A DNA stretch of 64,000 bases, taken from Phellopilus nigrolimitatus (Eukaryota > Basidiomycota > Agaricomycetes > Hymenochaetales > Hymenochaetaceae). Shown here one piece after another: positions 55,345 to 64,000 of this stretch. Position 1 is the stretch's first letter. Each line of letters opens with the position of its first letter. The notes below the pieces were generated by a model. The model ran no database searches. It was not told the DNA's origin and worked only from the letters and a program-made list of their open reading frames with translations. The position numbers and the translations under genes are program-made. The stretch covers positions 1,426,001 through 1,490,000 of the forward strand of contig JAJOHG010000002.1 in assembly GCA_021029095.1 (NCBI GenBank), given 5' to 3'.

Positions 55345-57506
55345 CTACCACTGGACCTGGATCCCGACGACCTCGCTCTCGACCGCGCGGTACTCCGTCC
55401 GGAAGAGCGCCCGCCGCCGCGTCTCCGCCGCGTCGTCCATCGCGCCCGCCCAGCCCGCCGGCACGCCGCCGCGCGGCTGACAGAGGTCGCTCAGGACGCG
55501 CAGCGCGAGCGCGTCGGCGGTCGCCAGTGCTTCGGAGGGCGAGGCGACCGACGCGGCGGCGCGCTGCGGGGCCGCCGCCGCGGGGAGAGCAGAGAGCTGC
55601 GAAGGCGGGCTCGGCGGCGGCGTCGGCAGGTCGTGCCAGTACGCCTGTTCTACACGCTTCGTCCACTCGCGGTCGCCCCACCGCGCACTCGCACCGCCGT
55701 CGCCGCCCTCCGTGTCCGCGAGCAGGCCGCCGGCGCCAGCATCCGCGCGCGCCACTTGATCTGGAACCGGAGCCTCGGCACCAGCGCCGTCCGCGCGGAG
55801 GGGCGGTCGGAGCTGACCCCCGCCGTTGACGCACCCGCCCGGGCACGCCATGACCTCGACGTAGTCGTATGCGAGCTCGCCCAAGTCTGCGCCGCCCGCC
55901 TTGCGCTTCGCGCGCACGCCCGCAAGGCGGCCCGCCGCGCCGCGGCCGACGTGCACGCCCGCGCCGCGCCCCACGCGGCGCACGAGGTTCTGCAGGTTGC
56001 GGAAGCCGTAGCAGCGTGCGCCGCGGAAGAGCACGCGCCCGCTCGCGGCGTCCGCGAGCGTGTGCTCCTCGTAGTCCGCGGAGCGCACCGTGCGCGTCGT
56101 CAGCTCCGTGTCCTTCGACGCGTACCCCGCGAGGAGCGACTGGAGGTACGAGCCCGAGCTCGTGCCCGCGTGCGTGAGCAGCTCGGGAAGCGCCGTGTCT
56201 GCCGAGAGCTCTCCGAGGCTGGACTCGCTCTGCGAAGAGGAAGGGGCGGAGAGGGTGGGGAGGTCGACTCCCTCCGAGGGGAGCGGCTTGGAGAGGTCAA
56301 AGTCACGCTCGCGCATCATGCGCTCGAGCTCGCCGGTCGTAATTACACAGTCCACGTCGCGCGTCGAGTAGATATCATTGTAGAAGTCCTGGCGCGACGC
56401 TTCGAGCTTCTTGTCGTAACAGGGCATTACGGTAACGTGGTATATCTGGTTAGGCCTGGAAGTAGGAAGTGGATCAGCGGAAAGATCGGCGCAGCGCCGC
56501 ACGCGAAGCGCGACGCAAAGATAGCAGCGGGTCACGCGCGCGGGGAAAGACCGAGGGAACGACACATACTTTTTGCCCCATTTCTCGCCGAGCCAGTTCT
56601 TCACGAGCGTGCCCATCACCTGCTGGGGGCTCTTCGTGCGGCTGATGAAGGGCAGCATCTCGGGGTGCGTCTTCTCCGCGTAGCACACCCAGCCGGGGCA
56701 CGCGCTCGCCAGCATCGGCAGCCTTGCGCCCGCGTTCTCGCCGCCCGTGCCCTGGGCGCTCCCACGCTTACGCTCCTCAAACTCGTGCGCATGCTCCAAA
56801 AGGGCAAGATGGCGCGCGAAGGTCGTATCGTATACGTGTTCGAAGCCGAGCTGGAGGCAGAAGGCCTTGACTCTGTGAAGGACCTGTCTGAGGGTCACGG
56901 TGGTGCTTGATGTAGAGGATATGGATGCGGCGAGGGAAGCGAGCGATTGTGGAGAGATAGATAGGACGGGTGTCTTGTGATCGTCGTGAATGTCCGGTGG
57001 GTTAGAGGAAAGGATATCAAAGACCTCTTCGTGGGACTGCATAGTAATAAGCACTGATTCCGCGGACGTTATACAGCCACTACAGAAGATGAAGCGATCA
57101 GATCGTAAGAGAGAAATACGTACAGTGAGTGTCCAACTGACTCACCTGCAGGCCAGACAGTCATTCAAACTGATTTCGGCGGTCTCGAGTTTGCGGGAAG
57201 CGGCGCCCGACTTCGCCGTGTCGTTCGAGACCTCATAATACGAGCCTGCGGAATCGATATGGATCTGAGTCTATAGATCGAAGGGGTGAATATATATATA
57301 CGATCTTGCAGAGGATATCTCGGCATACCGAAGCAACACCTTTGTCTTCTGACTTCTCTGGAGCGTTTGACTGCTCGACGGGTTTGATGCAGGCTTGGGA
57401 AGGAGTGATGAAGTCGTTGAGATCAGTCAGCGTCTGTGGGAATGTCAGATATGTGAGGTTACCGGAGACGACGTCTGAAACGTACCAAAGCGCTCGAGAA
57501 TGCCAT
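55345..57506 (-). CDS. NAR1: cytosolic Fe-S cluster assembly factor NAR1
   Basis: NAR1 is an iron-hydrogenase-like protein of the cytosolic Fe-S assembly targeting complex. The start at 57506 gives MAFSSAL, spliced to TLTDLNDFITPSQACIKPVE, whose Cys begins the N-terminal cluster site. The other three ligands are in LNDCLACSGC. Then come SAESVLITMQSHEEVFDILS, ASACPGWVCYAEKTHPEMLP and TVMPCYDKKLEASRQDFYND. VDCVITTGELERMMRERDFD and EVMACPGGCVNGGGQLRPP follow, carrying the H-cluster-like Cys residues. The C-terminus ends ALFRTEYRAVESEVVGIQVQ plus W, the conserved C-terminal Trp that targets client recognition. An Ala/Pro/Ser-rich insertion of about 40 residues precedes the final helices, in a very GC-rich exon. 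All expected Cys ligands are present. Confidence 0.93.
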
Positions 57507-57776
57507 GGACGTAGGGAGGAAGAGGTGTTAGTCAGACTAAAAGCCGACGCAGGAGTGGACGGAGACACCATATCCCGAGCGGAGCGTCGGGCCCGGCATC
57601 TATGCTCGTGATCGTGGGAGAATAATTAGCGCGTAAGCAGGGACATTTCGCGCGACGCGGCGGAGGCGCATGGCCCTCGCGTTTGAAATTTCAACTTCCC
57701 AACCCTATCAATATTTTATTTCCCTATTTCCTTCACAGAAAGCGGGCACTACTACAACTACTCCAGAATTACCGTA

Positions 57777-59040
57777 ATGTTCACGAGAGCGCGCCTTGCG
57801 CTGCTTCTCCACGCTATTTCCCTCTCCGCCCTCGTACGCGCCGGCGGCATCACGCCCGCCGCATCTGTTGCTACCCAGTATTCGCTCACAACCTCCACGA
57901 CCCTCCCCTTTCCCACTGCTACCCTCTCTGCCAACGATACAGATAGCTTTGTCGTGTCTGGCTGGTCCCTCAGCAAAGGCCATATCTCCAACGGCGAGGG
58001 CGACTTCCAGTTTATCAACGATCCCTTTCCGAATAACCAGGTTCCCATCTCGGGCGACGGCAGCTCTTCCAACGGCACAGTCCTCCAAGTCTCCTACCCG
58101 GCCGGCTCGTTTAACAACAACACAGGCGGCGGCCAGTTCTACACGCTATGGAACTCTTCGACTCCCTTCCAGTCTATGCTCCTTTCCTATGAGCTCGCCT
58201 TCGACGCGGGTTTCAACTGGGTGAAGGGTGGGAAGCTCCCCGGAATTAGAGGTGGACCGAGTGTCACCGGATGCTCCGGTGGAAAAGAACATACCGGCTT
58301 AGACTGCTTTAGCACTCGTCTCATGTGGAGGAAGGACGGCGCGGGCGAAGGTATGGTTTAATAGTCAGCATTATTATTTCTGAGCTTTCACACGCATAAC
58401 CTCCAGCGTATGCTTATATACCCACATCCAATGGTCTCTGCGACTCCTCCAATGTGATATGCAACGATGACTTTGGTGTCAGCATCCAGCGTGGCTCGTT
58501 TAGTTTCCCCGCTGGCCAGTGAGTCGCCTTACATTTGTTTTACCATCCCATTCAATCGGATACCTATAGGTGGAGCCGAGTATCTCTTCTCGTGCAAATG
58601 AACGAGCCCCCCGCTTCGTCCAATGGTTACATCGCATTATAGTGAGCACATGTGTTTTTCTTCATCAGAGCTTTCAAAATGATGCTCTGCACAGTTTCAA
58701 TGACATCCTCGCCGTCTCACAAGGTGGTATCAAGTTCCGCACTAGTGAATCGGTGACTGCCGGTGGTCTTTTCTTTTCGTACGCCATTCTCAAGACTCAA
58801 GTAAACTTCGATTGTTACTGATGCTCGTGTCCGTAATCCGTCAGGACGTTTTTCGGCGGAAACGATGACTCCTGGGCAACGCCCGTCGATACGCACACAT
58901 ATTTCCGCAACTTCGAGCTCTGGGGCTCCGCAAACGCATCGACCAAGCCGAGCTCGAGCGTGCGCACCCGCGCGGCAGAGTGGGGCTGGGTGGTCTTCGT
59001 TGCCGTACTCGTGTTCTTCTGTGGCCTCGAGCTCGTGTGA
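57777..59040 (+). CDS. secreted polysaccharide lyase family 14-like protein
   Basis: This resembles the PL14 alginate/polysaccharide lyase-like proteins common in mushrooms. A signal peptide is evident (MFTRARLALLLHAISLSALV-RAGG). The fold is seen in FNNNTGGGQFYTLWNSSTPF, LLSYELAFDAGFNWVKGGKL, PGIRGGPSVTGCSGGKEHTG and DCFSTRLMWRKDGAGEAYAY. Later exons give QWSRVSLLVQMNEPPASSNG, YFNDILAVSQGGIKFRTSES and STFFGGNDDSWATPVDTHTY. The substrate is not evident; wood-decay fungi lack alginate, so a glucuronan-like polymer is possible (inference). A hydrophobic C-terminus (WGWVVFVAVLVFFCGLELV) after a Ser-rich stretch suggests a GPI-anchor signal or a membrane anchor. Four introns, all GT-AG, were placed by frame. 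Confidence 0.85.
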
Positions 59041-59601
59041 TGCATGGCTTGCTCTGTAAAACAATCTGCAGGGCTCGACAATGCGTTGAGAAGTCGTTGT
59101 GATTGTGATTTTGTGTTCATCAGTTCGTTATCAACCCCCCTCCACACACCCACACCCACACCCACACCCACACCCATCCTCCATTTCGATGGTGTATACC
59201 CGGGCTCAAATAATTTGGACCCTCAAGCTGAGGTGTATTAGATTATACAGGATACTTCGATACCCCACCCGGCCGTCGTCGCTCATAGACTTTGTTTACC
59301 TCCGTTGGACTTAGATTGTATCGTATGGCTTTGACTCTGCATTCGAAACTTTGTACTATCCTGTAGACTATTGTATAGTTTTATCCGTGCGTGTGCGGAA
59401 ATAGAGAAAGCGAATGTCGTACACTGAATTTTGTTTTGCATGCATTTTTTGTGATTTTGCGCCACCCGTGAAATCTGAGATCCAATTTTGAGTGCGGAGG
59501 AAGATCGGCGCCTCGTGTACTGGGTGACGTAGATTGAGCTCGTCAAAGTCGTTAGAGACGATGTCTAACGTTACGACCATCCAAACCGACTATTTCCGCA
59601 A
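59041..59601. other. intergenic region with (CCCACA)n repeat
   Basis: 560 bp between the PL14-like gene and the RraA-like gene. A (CACACC)n repeat lies at about 59142-59176. It differs from the fungal telomere repeat. No gene is seen. Confidence 0.6.
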
Positions 59602-60416
59602 ATGCTGCATGCCCTTCCTCGCGCGCGATCACTTGTCCGCCAGATGTCCACCCCGCCGCCGCAAATGCCTTCCGTAACAGCAGCGCTCGTGCGATTCTCG
59701 ACATGCGAGCTCTCCGATGCCCTCATTAAACTGGGCGTGTCGCATGGTGGTCTGATCCCCGACGTGCAGCGCATGACGGTGTACAGTGGGAGCGCAGAGG
59801 AGCGTGTGTGCGGGCCTGCATATACGGTGCAGATGGTTCTCGCGAGCGATGCGGACGCGCCGAAGCTTTCTCAACATTTCGTGGACACTGCCGAAAATGG
59901 GTCAATCATAGTCATTGGCGCACCTTCACGTACGTGCATCATGCTATCGCATTAACGCGACGAAACTGACTGAAATTTGCTTGTACCAATAACGCAGAGG
60001 CAAAAAATGCAGTGTGGGGTGGGCTCATGACCGCTGGCGCACAGGCGCGGGGTGCACGCGGTGTAGTCATCTCGGGGTGCTGTCGGGACCTCGCGGAGCA
60101 GAACGCGCTGCGCTTCCCGCTCTTCGCGAGGGGACACTCGACGCTAGGCCAGTCACCCTTCACACGGCCTTCCGCCGTACAGATACCACTCCGCATCGAG
60201 CCTCAGCCCGAGGGTTGCGGATTCCCCGCTATCATCGTGCAACCGGGCGACTTCGTGGTCGGTGATGCCGATGGGGTGGTGTGTGTGCCGAAGGACATGA
60301 CAAACGAAGTGATGGAACTCGCAGAGAAGGGCCGGGCGGTTGACGCGAAATGTATGGCGGATATCAAGGCTGGACTTGGGGTGCAAGCGAGCTTTAAAAA
60401 GCATAGAGGAAAATGA
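59602..60416 (+). CDS. RraA-like / 4-hydroxy-4-methyl-2-oxoglutarate aldolase-family protein
   Basis: This belongs to the RraA/HMG-aldolase fold family (formerly annotated as demethylmenaquinone methyltransferase-like). Two exons are joined by an intron at about 59931-59997. The sequence shows LVRFSTCELSDALIKLGVSH, GGLIPDVQRMTVYSGSAEER and VCGPAYTVQMVLASDADAPK. The signature GGLMTAGAQARGARGVVISG-CCRDLAEQ carries the Arg and Asp of the conserved active-site motif. PQPEGCGFPAIIVQPGDFVV-GDADGVVCVPKD is equally typical. The first Met (59602) would add a short basic N-terminus; Met at 59644 (MSTPPPQMPS) is an alternative start. The bacterial enzymes split pyruvate aldol products; the fungal role is unproven. 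Confidence 0.85.
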
Positions 60417-61934
60417 TTCTGTCGCTTATACATTGCGATATATGTATAGTGTAATGAATTTTCTGGAGCGAGCAAAGCATTTGCCATGAGTGTACTAACT
60501 TATTTTAAATGAGGGGCAACGTAATGTTTTTGTCGCTTTCCGGAACTTTGCTTATGTGGAAGGTCTTTCACCAAAAAAGGAAAGATCAGTACTTTAAAGG
60601 TAAATCATGATAATGATCGACGTGAAGTCGACATAATGAATGAATGTAACGATACAGATACAGCACAGTATGATACAGACTATATCAAGTGGGTAGCATC
60701 ATCATGTTTCTCTCCACTTTTGAAGACCTCGCCTTCGAACCTAATGGGTTCTCGTCTGTCTTGTCCACGAAAGACTCCCATTGTAGCCGCTCATCTCGAC
60801 GATCGAGTTAGTCCAGATGGCCATACACGCTTTCACGGGCAATAGAAGTAATGGTAACAGGAGCCACATACTGAAGAAGAGCTCACTTATCCGCCTTCTT
60901 GAGTTTTCCAACGCGACGAGTCCTATTGCGTTTAATGTGACCAAACGCGAGGCAATTGTGTTGGGGAAGTTGGAAGGACCGCGTTCACGTTACAACTGTT
61001 TATCTGGACAAGTAAGTACAAAGGTAGAGTTGCATGCATCGCAGATCCATTTTCCATATGAGAGGCCAGGACATATGTGCAGATTTCTGCGGTATACGTG
61101 TTCTATCTTCCTTTGTCAGAAAATCGCAGAAATGACATTCTACAGCTGAATTACTGATTCTTCTGATAAGTTCACTATTATGCATTATAAATCCAATTCA
61201 GCCCGTCACGGCTTCTGAATTGCACAAAGAGAAGCATAATGCAGAATTTTGGGTCGTCACAGGATGCTCAGGAAGTCCAAGTCAGCTGTAGATTTTTCTT
61301 TGTCACCTTGGTGCCATTTACAGGCATGTATGTCTCTACGATCGACGTGCCGAGGTGCTTGAGCGAACGAAGTCCGATGCCGAGAGATTAGGAAAGGTTG
61401 TCTCTGACTTCTTCTGTGCGGTCGAATTCAAGCAGCATGTCCCGCCTGCCGAAGGGCGTGAACAGACAGAGGCCTGGGAAATAAGGAGGTGACCTGTGGA
61501 AGGGAGCATTTGAGTCATGGGTTCTGGCTTTAACTGCTCAATCCCCCATTTCCGTGCTGAGCTAGTAGTACAAAAGTGCCAATCATCTGCTCGTCATTTT
61601 ATGGCTATACCATGCAATTTAAACGTCAACGAGCTTATAGAGTCATTATTGAGAGTAATACCTCCACTAACCTTCAACGGCTAAAGGATCGAGAATCTGT
61701 GAAAGATCCCACAGCCAACCAACAACCGTGAAGAATATAGTCTTGGCACCATTGATTGAAATTTGAAACTAAGAAAATACATGGTTGCAAGCCTACACAT
61801 GTAATAAAAACAATGCTGTGTGCGTACATTGTATGATCATACAACAGATCCACGCCGCGATAATCCTAAACACCCAGAAGGTATCAAAACTAGACGAGAG
61901 AATACAATAGAAAGGAAGGGAATTCGTTAAAAGA
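60417..61934. other. 1.5 kb intergenic region with a possible coding remnant
   Basis: No gene can be supported firmly between the RraA-like gene and DNA polymerase kappa. A plus-strand open exon at about 61324-61502 reads as ordinary protein, but I cannot connect it to a start (see findings). The rest is AT-rich and unremarkable. Confidence 0.5.
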
Positions 61935-64000
61935 TTATCCGTTGAAGACTCTCCGATCCGCACTCTTCCCTTTGTCTTTTTTATTTGGACTCGTCACGGA
62001 CGCCCTAGTTTCCGCCATAGAAGATACCGCTGTAGAAGAAGCCGTGATGATCGCGCCCCTACTTAGACAAAAGTCGATGTGCGTGTTCAGGCCAATGTTA
62101 TCCGTCTCCAGTACCCGGGAGCAAACAGGACAGACCAGTACTTCCGTGGAGCCGTGTTCCCTGCTAGTGAGGGCCTTCGTGTTTGCCTTCGACTTCGACT
62201 CCGAATTCGAAAAGGGTGGCTGCGGAGATGTGCTGCGTTCATGGGTCGACGAAGACGAAGGCTTCGTAAGCAATGTCTTTTGATCAGACCTTTTGCTCTG
62301 AGAATCCTTCGGCTTCGCTACAGGCTGCTCGCTCTTACTCCGACCAGAGGCAGGCAAAACCGGACGCTCCCGTGTGATGGCGCTAGCCGGCTTCTTAGGC
62401 CTAAATCTCGGTTTATCATTCCCCACCTTTATCGCACTCGTTTGAACTTGCTGGGTTTCTGTACCGGAAGCACGGGACCTCGTGCTCTTCACGTTTCACT
62501 GGCAGATCCCTTTCTACTCGTTGCTTGTTCTCTTCCTCTTCGTCCTCTTCTTCTTCTTCATCGAGCTCGTCCTCATCTTCAGCAGCTTCACCGACAAGCT
62601 CTTCCTCTTCCTCTTCGCCGTCGTATACGATAAGTGGCTCATCCAATGAGATACCGTCGGCTTTTTCGGCTAGACGTCGGTTTGAAGGGCTGCTGGGGGG
62701 CTCGGTCACACGACTGGGCGGATGCCCGAGCTTCCGTCTCTTGGACGGAGATTCGGGTCCATATTCGGGTCCAGATTCAAAATACTCAATAATGAACGTG
62801 ATGTGAATATAATATGCCGGCATGTTCGGAAATTAGGCATTTAACTTACGCGCATGATACCTTGGTCGGTCGGTTTGCGAAGGTCTTTCAGGTCTGTGAC
62901 CCTTAAACCAATGAGTCTGACGCGCATAGGTAAGTAGGGCTTAATTAGCTCCTTCCCAATCTAATTAAGAGAAGTGGTTCATGCGAATGAGAGATGCGTT
63001 TAAAAGACTAAGGAGCTCACTGACATTGACGAGATCCTCTTTTTTCGAGATCCAGCGCTTGAATGTAGCTCGTCGCGTATGGACTACCCATTAAAGTGAC
63101 GGATAAATCCTCGGATTTGGCATTCGGTGCGAAAAATGAGGACACACCTCGAAACGTATCAAGTTTATATGTGAGAATTACGATCTTTCCTGCCCAGCCT
63201 TCCGCTTCAAGATCACGCTCTAGTAAAGACGCGATGTACTCGAGCTTCTCAAAAATAGCGTCCTTCGTGTGCACCGGTCTGAACGTCCTGTTTGATACGA
63301 CAAAATCAACCACTACCACCGTGTAGACCTATGTCAAGAGATTATATTACCTCGAAGCACCAACACTTTTGCGTTCCTCTCGCAGAGACGGCTTGAGCAC
63401 TGTCGGTGACAAGCCTAGATGCGCCTTAAACAGAAAATCGACGGAAAACTTCTTCGGCATGAGATAGATGACGGCTCGTGCCGAGTGTATATCTCCACAT
63501 GTCTTCAAGTCGTATGTAAAGCATATAAGAGGTAACAACCAAAAGAGAAGGGATACGTGCCATACCTTGACACCAATGGACTCGAGGACTCGTTCGCCCA
63601 CACGTCCGATGTATGGTACTTTGCGGACAGGAAGGTCCCGCATGAAATCCATGACTGCTTCACGCTCGAACGGCATGAGAAACTGGCCGTTTGGTTTGTT
63701 CTGAGGATCGGTATCAGAACTCTAATTGCAAGGGTGAAGAGGATATGTGTTTTTCATACCCTGTCAGAACAGATCTGTCAATGTAACATGTATTCAACTC
63801 CCAAGGGATATGAGTAATTAGAAAAGAGATATACCTTGGCTAACATCTATATTAAGTTAGAGAAAGGATTGTTGGATAGACCAGTAATAACGACATACCA
63901 TGTTAGGCGCGATACCAGCACTCGCTGTCAAATTCGTCACCCTCGAAGATTCTTGTGCGCAATTGTTCCACGCACTCCGCGGCGTCAAGATTATGTTCTT
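61935..64000 (-). CDS. POLK: DNA polymerase kappa (DinB, Y family), C-terminal part
   Basis: This translesion polymerase is cut by the right edge, so the N-terminal catalytic carboxylates are largely outside. Inside are NIILTPRSAWNNCAQESSRV and ASAGIAPNMMLAKV (palm), NGQFLMPFEREAVMDFMRDL, then RKVPYIGRVGERVLESIGVK, the helix-hairpin-helix thumb. HLGLSPTVLKPSLREERKSV and RTFRPVHTKDAIFEKLEYIA (little finger) follow. After PYLPMRVRLIGLRVTDLKDL comes an acidic run of Asp/Glu coded by CTC/TTC-type repeats at about 62525-62610. A C2HC zinc finger (VCPVCSRVLETDNIGLNTHI-DFCLSRG) near the C-terminus is a UBZ-type ubiquitin-binding module, as in human Pol kappa. The stop is at 61935-61937. Confidence 0.9.

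Noticed and set aside
55327..56910. 527-residue plus-strand open frame opposite NAR1
   Set aside because: The minus strand encodes all NAR1 motifs including Cys ligands and the terminal Trp; the plus frame is Arg/Ala-rich shadow.
59142..59176. (CCCACA)n run considered as a telomere-like tract
   Set aside because: The unit differs from TTAGGG/CCCTAA and lies between ordinary genes.
62520..62610. CTC/TTC-rich tract considered as a non-coding microsatellite
   Set aside because: On the minus strand it is an in-frame Glu/Asp run inside the polymerase kappa C-terminal region.

Overview
The window is nuclear DNA of a filamentous basidiomycete, most likely an Agaricomycete and possibly a polypore. 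This rests on many short GT-AG introns of about 50-60 nt, GC-rich coding exons, pyrimidine-rich leaders, and a gene set that includes a sphingolipid C9-methyltransferase and a PL14 polysaccharide lyase. No rRNA, tRNA, CRISPR or prokaryote-style operon was seen. Species cannot be named from the sequence alone.

Layout from left to right: SND1/Tudor-SN nuclease (minus, cut by the window edge); mitochondrial ribosomal protein bS6m (plus); HAD hydrolase (minus); Mei2-type RNA-binding protein (plus); a large Ser/Pro-rich protein of unknown function (plus); sphingolipid C9-methyltransferase (minus); YIF1 (plus); PC4/SUB1 coactivator (minus); a 12 kb TOM1/HUWE1-type HECT ubiquitin ligase (plus); an FMN-dependent 2-hydroxyacid dehydrogenase (plus); the P-loop Fe-S assembly ATPase NUBPL/IND1 (plus); an ADCK1/MCP2-type mitochondrial ABC1 kinase (minus); RPB3 (minus); an EF-hand MscS channel (minus); a TLG2/syntaxin-16 Qa-SNARE (minus); a tiny Cys-rich protein (plus); NAR1 (minus); a PL14 lyase (plus); an RraA-like aldolase (plus); and DNA polymerase kappa (minus, cut by the right edge).

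Most genes are conserved housekeeping genes with no pathway linking neighbours. Two, NUBPL and NAR1, both serve iron-sulfur protein biogenesis but lie 16 kb apart. The accessory DNA is mainly at 32.6-37.9 kb, 44.5-45.2 kb and 49.5-50.0 kb. These stretches hold short non-autonomous DNA transposons with clear terminal inverted repeats and target-site duplications, including a foldback element with a long near-perfect palindrome. No transposase gene was found.

No dedicated new defence or metabolic system was identified. The most noteworthy items are the foldback element, the family of TA-flanked MITEs around the hydroxyacid dehydrogenase, a duplicated palindromic module upstream of two unrelated genes, a Trp-Gly repeat tail on RPB3, and several micro-exons that encode functional motifs.
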